Of a stretch of 64,000 bases of DNA, positions 51,464-59,593 are shown piece by piece. How positions within the stretch are numbered: position 1 is the stretch's first letter; every line of letters begins with the position of its first letter. A program made the translations under genes and the position numbers. Source of the DNA: Alicycliphilus sp. UBA6560 (GTDB lineage: Bacteria > Pseudomonadota > Gammaproteobacteria > Burkholderiales > Burkholderiaceae_C); contig DJJU01000008.1 in assembly GCA_002434305.1 (NCBI GenBank), forward strand, positions 62,001 through 126,000, in the 5' to 3' direction. The notes beneath the pieces were generated by a model that saw nothing but the letters and a program-made list of their open reading frames with translations, was not told where the DNA came from and did not search any database.

Positions 51464-51978
51464 TCATGCCCCGCGGCCAGCCGCTGCTGCTGCCGGTGCG
51501 GCCCACCTTCATCGCCTTCAGCCTGGTGGTGGCGCTGGTGCTGGACATGCTGCCGCTGGGGCGCGTGGCCTGGACGCCCGACTGGGTGCTGCTGCTGCTG
51601 GTGTTCTGGGCCATGCACCAGCCCACGCGCGTGGGCATGGGCGTGGCCTTCGCCCTGGGCCTGGTGCTGGACGTGTACCAGTCGGCCCTGCTGGGCCAGC
51701 ACGCGCTGGTCTACACGCTGGCCGTGTTCGGCGCGCAGGCGGCAGCGCGCCGGGTACTGTGGTTCGGCTCGCTGCCGCAGGCGATGCAACTGGCGCCGCT
51801 GTTCCTGGCCGCACACGTGCTGGAGGTGGCGCTGCGCATGGCCGGCGGCGGCCTGCCTCCGGGCTGGCCGGTGCTGCTGGCACCGCTGCTGGAGACACTC
51901 CTGTGGCCGCTGGCCAGCTGGATCCTGCTGGCGCCGCAGCGCCGTCCGCCCGACCAGGACAAGAGCCGACCGCTGTGA
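51460..51978 (+). CDS. mreD: Rod shape-determining protein MreD
   Basis: A 172-residue membrane protein with about five helices. PTFIAFSLVVALVLDMLPLG and GVAFALGLVLDVYQSALLGQHAL are typical of MreD. It overlaps mreC by four bases and is followed by mrdA after 25 bases. Part of the elongasome with MreB, MreC and PBP2. Confidence 0.91.
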   Translation: MIMPRGQPLLLPVRPTFIAFSLVVALVLDMLPLGRVAWTPDWVLLLLVFWAMHQPTRVGMGVAFALGLVLDVYQSALLGQHALVYTLAVFGAQAAARRVLWFGSLPQAMQLAPLFLAAHVLEVALRMAGGGLPPGWPVLLAPLLETLLWPLASWILLAPQRRPPDQDKSRPL

Positions 51979-52003
51979 GCCTGGCTGTGACGGTGACGAT
52001 GCC

Positions 52004-53953
52004 ATGACGGAACTGCGCAACGCCCAGGCCGACGCGGGGCGCTTTCGCCTGCGCGTGGTGGTGGTGGCCCTGGTGGTGCTGCTGTGCTTTGGCCTGATCG
52101 CCGCGCGCCTGTACGTGCTGCAGGTGGTGCGCCACGAGGGCCTGGCCGAGCAGGCCGAGAGCAACCGCACGGCGGTGGTGCCCATCGTGCCCAACCGCGG
52201 CCTGATCATGGACCGCAACGGCGTGGTGCTGGCCACCAACTACTCCGCCTACACGCTGGAGATCACGCCGTCGCGCGCCATGGACCTGGAGGCCACCATC
52301 GACCAGCTGGCCGAGATCGTGGACATCCAGCCGCGCGACCGGCGCCGTTTCAAGCGGCTGATGGACGAGTCGCGCAACTTCGAGTCGCTGCCCATCCGCA
52401 CGCGCCTGTCCGACGAGGAGGTGGCGCGCTTTGCCGCCCAGCGCTGGCGCTTTCCCGGTGTGGAGATCAAGGCGCGGCTGTTTCGCACCTACCCGTTTGG
52501 CGAGGTGGCCAGCCACGCCATCGGCTACATCGGGCGCATCAACCAGCGCGAAAAGGAGCGCATCGAGGACGCGGGCGACGCCGCCAACTACCGCGGCACG
52601 GACTACATCGGCAAGCTGGGGGTGGAGCAGAGCTTCGAGTCTACGCTGCATGGGCAGACTGGCGTGGAGCTGCTGGAGACCTCCGCCGGCGGCCACGCCG
52701 TGCGTCGGCTGGAGAGCCACCCCGCCACACCGGGCAACACCGTCATGCTGTCGCTGGACATCCGCCTGCAAAAGATGGTCGAGGACCTGTTCGGCGAGCG
52801 CCGCGGCGCGCTGGTGGCGCTGGACCCGAGGAACGGCGAGGTGCTGGCGCTGGTCTCCAAGCCCACGTTCGATCCCAACCTGTTCGTGGAGGGCATCGAC
52901 CAGGAAAACTGGCAGGCGCTGAACGAATCCATCAACAAGCCGCTGCTCAACCGCGCGCTGCGCGGCACGTACCCGCCCGGCTCGACCTACAAGCCCTTCA
53001 TGGCGCTGGCGGCGCTGGAGCTGGGCAAGCGCCAGGCCGCCCAGGTCTTCAGCGACCCGGGCTACTTCAACTACGGCGGGCGCACCTTCCGCAGCCACGA
53101 GGGCGGCCTGGGCGGCGTGGACATGCACCGCGCCATCCAGTTCTCCAGCAACACCTACTTCTATTCGCTGGCCGTGGAAATGGGCGTGGACAGCATCCAC
53201 GACTTCATGAAGCCGCTGGGCTTCGGCCAGATCACCGGCATCGACCTAGGCGGCGAGGTGCGCGGCGTGCTGCCCAGCCAGGAGTGGAAGAGAAACGCCT
53301 ACAAGCGCCCCGAGGCCAAGCGCTGGTACTCGGGCGAGACCGTGTCGCTGGGCATCGGCCAGGGCTACAACAACTTCACCATGCTGCAGCTGGCCGTGGC
53401 CGAGGCCACGCTGGCCAATGGCGGCACGCGCCACCGGCCGCACCTGATCAAGGCGGTGAAGGACCAGGTCACGGGCGCCATCACCGAGGTCGAGCAGCCG
53501 CCGGGTGAGAACCTGGGCTACAAACCGCGCAACGTCGAGATCATCCGCAACGCCCTGAAGGCCGTGAACGAGAGCGGCACTGGCCGGCGCGTGTTCGCCG
53601 GCGCACCGTACACCTCGGCCGGCAAGACCGGCACGGCGCAGGCCGTGGGCTGGGCGCAGAACACCCGCTACAACGCCAAGCTGCTGGCCGAGCACCAGCG
53701 CGACCATTCGCTGTTCGCCGCCTTCGCGCCCGTGGAGGACCCGCAGGTGGCCGTGGCCATCATCGTGGAGAACGCCGGCTTCGGCGCCGCCGCCGCCGCG
53801 CCCATCGTGCGGCGCGTGTTCGACTACTGGCTGGCCGGGCAGTACCCGAGCGAGGAGGACATCGCCGCCGTCGCCAAGGGTGGGGGCGGCCCGCCCGCCG
53901 GCACGCCGCGGCGCGCGGCGGACGTGCCGCTGCCCCTGGCGGTCACGCCGTGA
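52004..53953 (+). CDS. mrdA: Penicillin-binding protein 2 (elongasome transpeptidase)
   Basis: A 649-residue class B PBP that cross-links peptidoglycan during elongation. One N-terminal helix (about 17-38), a pedestal domain (PNRGLIMDRNGVVLATN near 63), and a transpeptidase domain with the catalytic serine S327 in PPGSTYKPF, SSN near 383 (FSSNTYFYS) and K541 in AGKTGTAQ. The Gly/Pro/Ala tail after residue 625 is disordered. Last gene of the mre cluster seen here; rodA, often next, is not present. Confidence 0.95.
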   Translation: MTELRNAQADAGRFRLRVVVVALVVLLCFGLIAARLYVLQVVRHEGLAEQAESNRTAVVPIVPNRGLIMDRNGVVLATNYSAYTLEITPSRAMDLEATIDQLAEIVDIQPRDRRRFKRLMDESRNFESLPIRTRLSDEEVARFAAQRWRFPGVEIKARLFRTYPFGEVASHAIGYIGRINQREKERIEDAGDAANYRGTDYIGKLGVEQSFESTLHGQTGVELLETSAGGHAVRRLESHPATPGNTVMLSLDIRLQKMVEDLFGERRGALVALDPRNGEVLALVSKPTFDPNLFVEGIDQENWQALNESINKPLLNRALRGTYPPGSTYKPFMALAALELGKRQAAQVFSDPGYFNYGGRTFRSHEGGLGGVDMHRAIQFSSNTYFYSLAVEMGVDSIHDFMKPLGFGQITGIDLGGEVRGVLPSQEWKRNAYKRPEAKRWYSGETVSLGIGQGYNNFTMLQLAVAEATLANGGTRHRPHLIKAVKDQVTGAITEVEQPPGENLGYKPRNVEIIRNALKAVNESGTGRRVFAGAPYTSAGKTGTAQAVGWAQNTRYNAKLLAEHQRDHSLFAAFAPVEDPQVAVAIIVENAGFGAAAAAPIVRRVFDYWLAGQYPSEEDIAAVAKGGGGPPAGTPRRAADVPLPLAVTP

Positions 53954-53965
53954 GGGCGCGGCGCG

Positions 53966-54859
53966 TCAGGCCGGCGCGGCGCCGGCGCGCGGTGGCTGCA
54001 ACTGGCTGACGATGAGCGCGGCGACGATCAGCGCCGCCCCCGCCAGGCCGGCGAGGCCCAGCGTCTCGCCGATCAGCACCCACGCCGTGGCGGCGGCGAA
54101 CACCGGCTCCAGCCCGAAGACGATGGCGCTGCGCATGGCGTCCACGCGCTGCTGGCCCCAGGCCTGCAGGGTGACCACCAGCACGCTGGCCACCACGCCC
54201 AGGTAGACCAGCGCGGCCAGCGCATCCGCCGGCAGCGTGGCCAGGGCCTGCAGCGTGCTGTCCGCGCCGCCGTGGCGCAGCAGCACCAGGGCGCTGGCGG
54301 CGGCGCACATCAGCAGCGCCTGCACGGCTGCCAGGCGCGTGGCGCGCAGCGGCCGCGCGGCAGTGCGGCGGGCGCATTCCTCCAGCACCAGGATGTAGAC
54401 GGCGTAGAACAGCGTGCTGGCCAGGGTCAGCGAGTCGCCCAGGTTCCAGGGCTCGTCCTCATGGAACATCAGCACCATGCCGGCCAGCGCCATGGCGCAG
54501 GCGCCCCACAGCGCCAGCCCGTAGCGCCGCCCCAGCACGGCCATGGCCAGCAGCGGCACCACCAGCACGTTCAGCCCGGTGACGAAGGCGTTGCGGTTGC
54601 TGCTGGTGCGCGCCAGCCCCTCGATCTGCAGCCAGAAGGCGGCGAACAGCAGCGTGCCCAGCAACAGGCCCCAGCGCCGCTCGTCCGCCCGCAGGCCGCG
54701 CCAGGCGGGGGCCAGCACCAGCAGGGCGATGGCAAAGCGGGCCCAGATGATCTGCAGCGCATCGAGATGAGCGGACAGCAGCTTCATCGCGGGAAAGGTG
54801 GTGCCCCAGACGGCCACCACGAGGAGCAGCGCGGCCAGGCCCTGGCGTTCATGGCGCAT
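53966..54859 (-). CDS. EamA/DMT family transporter
   Basis: A 297-residue drug/metabolite transporter with ten helices in two EamA repeats. The first opens LLLVVAVWGTTFPAMKLLSA; the second near GDSLTLASTLFYAVYILVLEE. RTSSNRNAFVTGLNVLVVPL and YLGVVASVLVVTLQAWGQQR are typical of this branch. The substrate is unknown. It is convergent with mrdA and separated from the amino acid ABC genes by an extended family-1 repeat. Confidence 0.86.
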   Translation of the reverse strand: MRHERQGLAALLLVVAVWGTTFPAMKLLSAHLDALQIIWARFAIALLVLAPAWRGLRADERRWGLLLGTLLFAAFWLQIEGLARTSSNRNAFVTGLNVLVVPLLAMAVLGRRYGLALWGACAMALAGMVLMFHEDEPWNLGDSLTLASTLFYAVYILVLEECARRTAARPLRATRLAAVQALLMCAAASALVLLRHGGADSTLQALATLPADALAALVYLGVVASVLVVTLQAWGQQRVDAMRSAIVFGLEPVFAAATAWVLIGETLGLAGLAGAALIVAALIVSQLQPPRAGAAPA

Positions 54860-54879
54860 GGCGTGACTTGGTTGTGTTG

Positions 54880-54980
54880 ACTATCAAAAAAGGAGCTGCT
54901 TGCGCTTGGTAGGTGCGGCTTTCAAAGGGTTTTGAAGCCCGAAGCAGCGTCAGTCAAGCGGGAGCAGCTATGGTTTGAGG
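54880..54980. repeat. Family-1 dispersed element, copy 12 (extended, double)
   Basis: A longer unit with two facing halves. AAAAAAGGAGCTGCTTGCGCTTGG opens it (described in parts), GCGGCTTTCAAAGGG and GTTTTGAAGCC are in the middle, and CAGTCAAGCGGGAGCAGCTATGG (split) closes it. It may be two family-1 copies in inverted order. It lies upstream of the DMT gene and downstream of the ABC ATPase gene. Confidence 0.65.
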
Positions 54981-55012
54981 AGCTGCAGCGCCTGTGGCGG
55001 CGCCGGCGCACC

Positions 55013-55762
55013 TCAGGCGCTCATGCGCCGCAGGAAGGAGCGGATGCGCTCGCTGGCCGGGTGGGCGAAGAACTCCGCCGGCGGCGCGTCGTGGGCGATG
55101 CAGCCCTGGTCGAAGAACATCACGCGGTCCGCCACCTCTCGGGCAAAGCCCATCTCGTGCGTCACCACGATCATGGTCATGCCGCCGCGCGCCAGCTCGC
55201 GCATCACGTCCAGCACCTCCTGCACCATCTCCGGGTCGAGGGCGCTGGTGGGCTCGTCGAACAGCATGACCTTCGGCTGCATGGCCAGCGCCCGGGCGAT
55301 CGCCACGCGCTGCTGCTGTCCGCCCGACAGCTGCCAGGGGTACTTGTGCGCGTGGTCCTGCATGCCCACGCGCTTCAAAAGCTGCATGGCCTGCTCATTG
55401 GCCTGGCTGCGCGCCGTGCGGTGGATGCGCCGCGGCGCCAGCGTCAGGTTGTCCAGCACCGTGAGGTGGCCGAACAGGTTGAACTGCTGGAACACCATGC
55501 CCACCTCGCAGCGCTGCTGCTGCAGCGTGCGCGGCTCGTCGGTGACCTCCACGCCACCGATGGTGATGCTGCCGCTGTCGTGCGGCTCCAGGCGGTTGAT
55601 GGCGCGCAGCAGCGTGCTCTTGCCCGAGCCCGAGGCACCGATGATGGTCGTCACCTGCCCGGTGTAGAACTGCGTGGACACGCCCTTCAGCACCTCATGG
55701 CTGCCGAAGGCCTTGCGCACGTCCTTGCAGACGATGTACGGAGTTGCGGAATTCTCAGTCAT
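55013..55762 (-). CDS. Polar amino acid ABC transporter ATP-binding protein
   Basis: A 249-residue GlnQ/HisP-type ATPase. Walker A GASGSGKSTLL near residue 42, Q-loop VGMVFQQFNLFGHLTVLDN near 86, signature LSGGQQQRVAIARAL near 144, and Walker B VMLFDEPTSALDPEMV near 165 are intact; TMIVVTHEMGFAREVADRV follows. The ATG at 55762 is used; ATG at 55771 is equally possible and neither has a good ribosome-binding site. It is the last of three co-oriented genes (binding protein, permease, ATPase); a family-2 repeat separates it from the permease. Confidence 0.92.
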   Translation of the reverse strand: MTENSATPYIVCKDVRKAFGSHEVLKGVSTQFYTGQVTTIIGASGSGKSTLLRAINRLEPHDSGSITIGGVEVTDEPRTLQQQRCEVGMVFQQFNLFGHLTVLDNLTLAPRRIHRTARSQANEQAMQLLKRVGMQDHAHKYPWQLSGGQQQRVAIARALAMQPKVMLFDEPTSALDPEMVQEVLDVMRELARGGMTMIVVTHEMGFAREVADRVMFFDQGCIAHDAPPAEFFAHPASERIRSFLRRMSA

Positions 55763-55807
55763 GGCAGGCATAGCCAACCCAATGGTTGATACAGGCGCGC
55801 GCCAGGC

Positions 55808-55918
55808 CAGCAGGCGCCGTGGATCCGGCTTCGCCGGTCCAGTGGCGCCGTCCCCCTTCCCAGCGTGCGAAGCACGCGCCAGAGAAGGGGGAAGCCGCGC
55901 AGCGGCTCAGGGGGTTGT
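55808..55918 (-). repeat. Family-2 dispersed element, copy b
   Basis: Read on the minus strand: AACAACCCCCTGAG, a GC hairpin (CCGCTGCGCGG), TTCCCCCTTCTC, another hairpin (GCGTGCTTCGCACGC), GGGAAGGGGGACGGCGCC, CCACTGGACCGGC and GGATCCACGGCG. It is the close partner of 428-535. It begins next to the permease stop codon and fills the gap to the ATPase gene. Confidence 0.85.
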
Positions 55919-56701
55919 TCACTTGACTCGGCCTTCCACGTCGAAGCGGTGCTCGATGCCGTGCGTGACCTGGGTGACCAGAGTAGTCAATATCAGGTAG
56001 GTGATGGCCACCGTGGTCAGCGTGGCCACGGGCTGGAAGGTGGCCGACTGGATGCGGTTGCCCACGTTGGTCAGCTCCACCACGCCGATGGCGTAGGCCA
56101 GCGACGAGTCCTTCAGCAGCGCCACGAAGTTGCTCACCAGCGGCGGCAGTGCGATCTTGAAGGCCTGCGGGAAGACCACGTCCAAAAACACATGCGTGCG
56201 CGGCAGGCCCAGCGCGCGCGCAGCTTCGGTCTGCCCGCGCGGCACGGCCAGCAGGCCGGCGCGGATGGCCTCGGCGTTGTAGGCGCCCACGTTCAGCCCC
56301 AGGGCCACGCAGGCGGCGGCGAAGTCGGGCAGGTTCAGCCACGGCACCAGCACCGGCAGCGCGAAGTACACGAACAAAATCTGCACCAGCAGCGGCGTGC
56401 CGCGGATGGCCCAGATGTACAGGCTGGCGATCCAGCGCAGCCAGGCCAGGCGGGAGGTGCGCGCCAGCGCCGCCGCCGTGCCCAGGATCAGGCCGGCGAC
56501 GCCGGCCACCAGGGTCAGCTCCAGCGTAGTGATGGCGCCTTCGGCGAACAGCGCGGCGTTGGAGCCGATGGGCTCGGGGAAGAAAGACAGCAGCCAGCCG
56601 AGCAGCGACAGGACCAGCGCCATCAGCACCAGCGCCGCCACCAGCGTCGCGTTGCTGCGCTGGGATCGGCTCCAGCGCGAGGGCCAAAGAGCGACAAGCA
56701 T
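55919..56701 (-). CDS. Polar amino acid ABC transporter permease
   Basis: A 260-residue HisM/GlnP-type inner-membrane permease. Helices at about 22-48 and 55-85; the signature region SLYIWAIRGTPLLVQILFVYFAL near residue 95 and the EAA loop EAARALGLPRTHVFLDVVFPQAFKIALPP near 160 are typical (given as landmarks). The ATG at 56701 is chosen; a GTG at 56722 is in frame but lies inside a strong hairpin. Works with the binding protein upstream and the ATPase downstream to import a polar amino acid. Confidence 0.9.
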   Translation of the reverse strand: MLVALWPSRWSRSQRSNATLVAALVLMALVLSLLGWLLSFFPEPIGSNAALFAEGAITTLELTLVAGVAGLILGTAAALARTSRLAWLRWIASLYIWAIRGTPLLVQILFVYFALPVLVPWLNLPDFAAACVALGLNVGAYNAEAIRAGLLAVPRGQTEAARALGLPRTHVFLDVVFPQAFKIALPPLVSNFVALLKDSSLAYAIGVVELTNVGNRIQSATFQPVATLTTVAITYLILTTLVTQVTHGIEHRFDVEGRVK

Positions 56702-56718
56702 TGTGGGATCAGCAAAAT

Positions 56719-56751
56719 GCACGCGCCGGGCGCGAGGGGCCCGGCGCGTGC
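56719..56751 (-). promoter_or_regulatory. Very strong hairpin between binding-protein and permease genes
   Basis: Thirteen-base perfect arms (GCACGCGCCGGGC / GCCCGGCGCGTGC) with a seven-base loop, 19 bases after the binding-protein stop. No long T-tract follows. Such hairpins often protect the upstream mRNA and reduce read-through, giving more binding protein than permease. Confidence 0.75.
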
Positions 56752-56770
56752 CAAAAGGGTCGAAAAAGGC

Positions 56771-57538
56771 TTACTTGCAGGTCACGTCTTCCTGGAAGTA
56801 CTTCTGCGAGATCTTGCCCACGGTGCCGTCGGCGACCACTTCCTTGAAGGCCTTGTTCCAGGCATCGGCCAGCGACTGGTTGCCCTTGGCCACGGCCGCG
56901 GCGATCTTCTCGACGAACAGCATGTCGCCGGTCTTGAAGCCGGCCTTGGGAGCCTTGGCCAGCATTTCCTTGGCCACGAAGCGGTCGGTCACCCAGGCGT
57001 CCACGCGCTTGGAGGCCAGGGCGCTGCGCGCGGCCTCGTCGGTGGGGAAGTTCTTCACCTCCTTCACGCCGGGCACTTCCTTGACGTGCTGCAGGTAGGA
57101 GGTGCCGGTCTGCACCGCCACCGTCTTGCCGGCCAGGTCGGCTGCGGTGCGGATCTCGGGCTTCAGGGACACGATGATGCCGCCCGAGCAGTAGTGCGGA
57201 TCGGTGAAGGTGGCGGCCTTGGCGCGCTCCTCGGTGATGCCGTGCGAGGCGATGACCAGGTCCCAGCGGTCCTGCGCCAGGCCGGTCAGCAGGGCGTCGA
57301 AGCCGACGGTCTTCCACTCGTACTTGAGGCCCATCTTCTTGACCACGGCCTCGGCGACCTCGATCTCGTAGCCGGTCAGCTGCTTGCCCTTGAAGAAGTT
57401 GAAGGGCGCGTACTGGCCTTCGGAGCCGAGGACGATGGTGCCGCTCTTCTCGATCTCGGCCAGCGGGCGTGCCTGCACGGCGGCAGAGGCGCACAGCGCG
57501 ATCGCGGCAGCGGCGGCCAGGGTCTTGAGCATCTTCAT
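56771..57538 (-). CDS. Polar amino acid ABC transporter substrate-binding protein
   Basis: A 255-residue periplasmic binding protein of family 3. The signal peptide is MKMLKTLAAAAAIALCASA with cleavage near AVQARP (about residue 24). GTIVLGSEGQYAPFNFFKG near 33, GYEIEVAEAVVKKMG near 56, and DLVIASHGITEERAKAATFTDPHY near 93 follow the family pattern, with the ligand arginine in TEERA. An arginine/ornithine/lysine-type ligand would suit the neighbouring arginase gene but is inference only. First gene of the operon, behind a leader with a terminator-like hairpin. Confidence 0.92.
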   Translation of the reverse strand: MKMLKTLAAAAAIALCASAAVQARPLAEIEKSGTIVLGSEGQYAPFNFFKGKQLTGYEIEVAEAVVKKMGLKYEWKTVGFDALLTGLAQDRWDLVIASHGITEERAKAATFTDPHYCSGGIIVSLKPEIRTAADLAGKTVAVQTGTSYLQHVKEVPGVKEVKNFPTDEAARSALASKRVDAWVTDRFVAKEMLAKAPKAGFKTGDMLFVEKIAAAVAKGNQSLADAWNKAFKEVVADGTVGKISQKYFQEDVTCK

Positions 57539-57568
57539 GGGTGTTCCTGCAAGGGGTGGTTCAGGTGC

Positions 57569-57603
57569 AAAAAAAGTCCGGCGTTGCGGATCACAAGCCG
57601 GAC
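57569..57603 (-). terminator. Intrinsic terminator / possible attenuator in the amino acid ABC leader
   Basis: On the minus strand GTCCGGC pairs with GCCGGAC across a 14-base loop, followed at once by seven T residues. It lies between a TATAAT hexamer (57673-57668) and the binding-protein start (57538), so it could be an attenuator; it could equally end the arginase transcript. Confidence 0.75.
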
Positions 57604-57667
57604 ACGGTAGGCGCCCGTGCCGATGAAACCCGGCTCAAACAAGGGGGCTGGCGTGACGGGGCAGGGC

Positions 57668-57673
57668 ATTATA
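57668..57673 (-). promoter_or_regulatory. Consensus -10 hexamer before amino acid ABC operon
   Basis: TATAAT on the minus strand, a perfect sigma70 -10, followed by G. No good -35 is found 16-18 bases upstream, so another activator may be needed. A start near 57660 would give a leader of about 120 bases that includes the terminator hairpin. Confidence 0.5.
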
Positions 57674-57764
57674 GGGACGCGCTTTTGCCTCGCTGCATTG
57701 CCGCAAACCCGTGCATCGGCGCGGTTTTTGGCAGAAAAAGCACAACCGTGCGGATTTTCGCGGC

Positions 57765-58685
57765 TCAGCGCGGGCGCATCAGGGTGGATTTGCCGAACAG
57801 GCTCTCCAGCAGGTCCACCGCCAGCTCGGCCGTCTGGTTGCGCACGTCCAGTGCCGGGTTCAGTTCCACCAAATCGGCAGAGGCCAGCTGCCCGCAGTCA
57901 GCCAGCATCTCCATGCACAGCTGCGTCTCACGGTAGGTCAGGCCGCCGCGCACGTCGGTGCCCACACCGGGGGCGACGGACGGGTCCATGGCGTCCATGT
58001 CGAAGCTCACGTGCAGGTGCGTGTCCCGGTCCACGCCGGCCAGCGCTGCCTGCATCACGGCGCGCATGCCCAGCTCGTCGATGGTGCGCATGTCGAAGAC
58101 CTCGATGCCGTGCTCGGCGACGAAGCGCTTTTCCACCGCGTCCACGCTGCGCACGCCCACCAGCGTGATCTCGCCGGACCTCAGGGCCGTGCCCCCGGCC
58201 AGCTGCGACAGCGCGCGCGGGCCGTGCCCCAGCAGGCAGGCTACGGGCATGCCGTGGATGTTGCCGCTGGGCGAGGTCTCGGGCGTGTTGGCGTCGGCGT
58301 GCGCGTCGAACCACAGCACCTTCAGCCGCCTGGCCTGCGCGCGGCAGTGCGCCGCCGCGGCGCTGATGGAGCCGATCGCCAGGCAGTGGTCGCCGCCCAT
58401 CAGCAGCGGCAGCCGGCCCTGCGCCAGCGCGGCGGCCGCGGCCTCGAACACGGCGCGGTTCCAGTGCACGGCCTCCTGCAGGTGGCGAAAGCCGTCCTGC
58501 GGCGCGGCCTGCGGGTTGCCGGGGCCGTGCAGGTTGCCGGCGTCCTCCACGTCTAGGCCCAGCCCGCGCAGGGCGCGCGCGATGCCCGCGATGCGCAGGG
58601 CGTCCGGCCCCATGCTGGCGCCCAGCACGCTGGCGCCTACGTCGGTGGGGGCGCCGATCAGGCTCACGGTGGTCATAGGCGTCAT
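57765..58685 (-). CDS. Arginase
   Basis: A 306-residue manganese enzyme of the ureohydrolase family that splits arginine into ornithine and urea. Metal motifs are complete: GGDH (97-100), DAHAD (127-131) and SFDMDAMDP near 228. SGNIHGMPVA near 140 (substrate binding) and VELNPALD near 272 fit arginase better than agmatinase. AAGGAG precedes the start; ATG at 58685 is very close to it and ATG at 58676 is an alternative. It follows the TauE/SafE permease gene by nine bases, in the same operon, and lies upstream of a polar amino acid ABC system. Confidence 0.92.
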   Translation of the reverse strand: MTPMTTVSLIGAPTDVGASVLGASMGPDALRIAGIARALRGLGLDVEDAGNLHGPGNPQAAPQDGFRHLQEAVHWNRAVFEAAAAALAQGRLPLLMGGDHCLAIGSISAAAAHCRAQARRLKVLWFDAHADANTPETSPSGNIHGMPVACLLGHGPRALSQLAGGTALRSGEITLVGVRSVDAVEKRFVAEHGIEVFDMRTIDELGMRAVMQAALAGVDRDTHLHVSFDMDAMDPSVAPGVGTDVRGGLTYRETQLCMEMLADCGQLASADLVELNPALDVRNQTAELAVDLLESLFGKSTLMRPR

Positions 58686-58694
58686 TGCTCCTTG

Positions 58695-59453
58695 CTAGCG
58701 CAGGAAGGCGTCGTAGCCGGTCTTGAGGATCAGCGCGCCCACCACGACGATGAAGATGCCGCGCACGAAGCCCGCGCCGTGGCGCAGCGCCAGGTGCGCG
58801 CCCAGCACGCTGCCCACCACGTTGGCCACGGCCAGTGGCAGCGCGAAGTGCCACCATACATGGCCCTTGGCGGCAAACAGGATCAGCGCGGCCACGTTGG
58901 TCGCCAGGTTGAGCAGCTTGGCCGAGACCGAGGCGTTCAGAAAATCGTAGCCCAGCACGCGCACGAACAGGAACACGAAGAAGCTGCCCGTGCCCGGTCC
59001 GAAGAAGCCGTCGTAAAAGCCGATGGCCAGGCCGATGGCGCAGGCGGCCCACATCTCGGCGCGCTCGCCCAGGCGCGGTGCGTGCGTGCGGCCCAGGTCC
59101 TTGCGCGCCAGGGTGTAGATCAAGAGTGCCACCAGCACCAGCGGCAGCAGCTTGCGCAGAACGTCGGCGGAGATCAGCGTCACCACCCAGGCCCCGCCAA
59201 AGGCCCCCACAAAGCCGGCGGCCGCGGCCGGCAGCATGGCCTGCCAGCGCATGCGCACGCGGCGGCTGTACTGCCAGGTGGCGATGCCCGTGCCCCAGAT
59301 GGCCGCGCTCTTGTTGGTGCCCATGAGCGTGGCGGGGGCGGTGGTGGGGAAGGTGGCGAACAGGGCGGGCAGCAGGATCAGGCCGCCACCGCCCACGATT
59401 GCGTCCACGAAACCGGCCAGCAGCGAGGCCAGCGAGACGATGAGCCATTCCAT
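58695..59453 (-). CDS. TauE/SafE family membrane transporter
   Basis: A 252-residue membrane protein of the TauE/SafE (DUF81) family with about eight helices. GFVDAIVGGGGLILLPAL near residue 14 and IGFYDGFFGPGTGSFFVF near 142 are the two repeats of the family's signature. Members export sulfoacetate, sulfite or other anions; none is an arginine transporter so far as I know, so the pairing with arginase nine bases downstream is notable. A family-1 repeat and a terminator-like structure precede it. Confidence 0.88.
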   Translation of the reverse strand: MEWLIVSLASLLAGFVDAIVGGGGLILLPALFATFPTTAPATLMGTNKSAAIWGTGIATWQYSRRVRMRWQAMLPAAAAGFVGAFGGAWVVTLISADVLRKLLPLVLVALLIYTLARKDLGRTHAPRLGERAEMWAACAIGLAIGFYDGFFGPGTGSFFVFLFVRVLGYDFLNASVSAKLLNLATNVAALILFAAKGHVWWHFALPLAVANVVGSVLGAHLALRHGAGFVRGIFIVVVGALILKTGYDAFLR

Positions 59454-59483
59454 GGGCGCGATTGTCGCACCGCGGCCGCTCCC

Positions 59484-59533
59484 ATATTGCTAGCTGCCGG
59501 CGCTTCTGGGGCGCGGGCTCGGGCCGGTTTTGC
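59484..59533 (+). repeat. Family-1 dispersed element, copy 13
   Basis: ATTGCTAGCTGCCGGCGCTT, then GCGGGCTCGGGCCGGTTTTG. It is degenerate in the second arm. It lies in the leader of the TauE/SafE gene, between the start codon and the terminator at 59555-59584. Confidence 0.65.
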
Positions 59534-59554
59534 CTTGCATTGGGGCGCGGAAAT

Positions 59555-59584
59555 AAAAAAAGCACCTGGCTTGCAGGTGCTTTT
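59555..59584. terminator. Strong intrinsic terminator upstream of the TauE/SafE gene
   Basis: Eleven-base perfect arms AAAAGCACCTG / CAGGTGCTTTT with a five-base loop; on the minus strand seven T residues follow. It is 166 bases after the GMC oxidoreductase stop and about 100 bases before the TauE/SafE start, so it may end the GMC transcript or act as an attenuator. Confidence 0.88.
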
Positions 59585-59593
59585 CAAAAGAAG

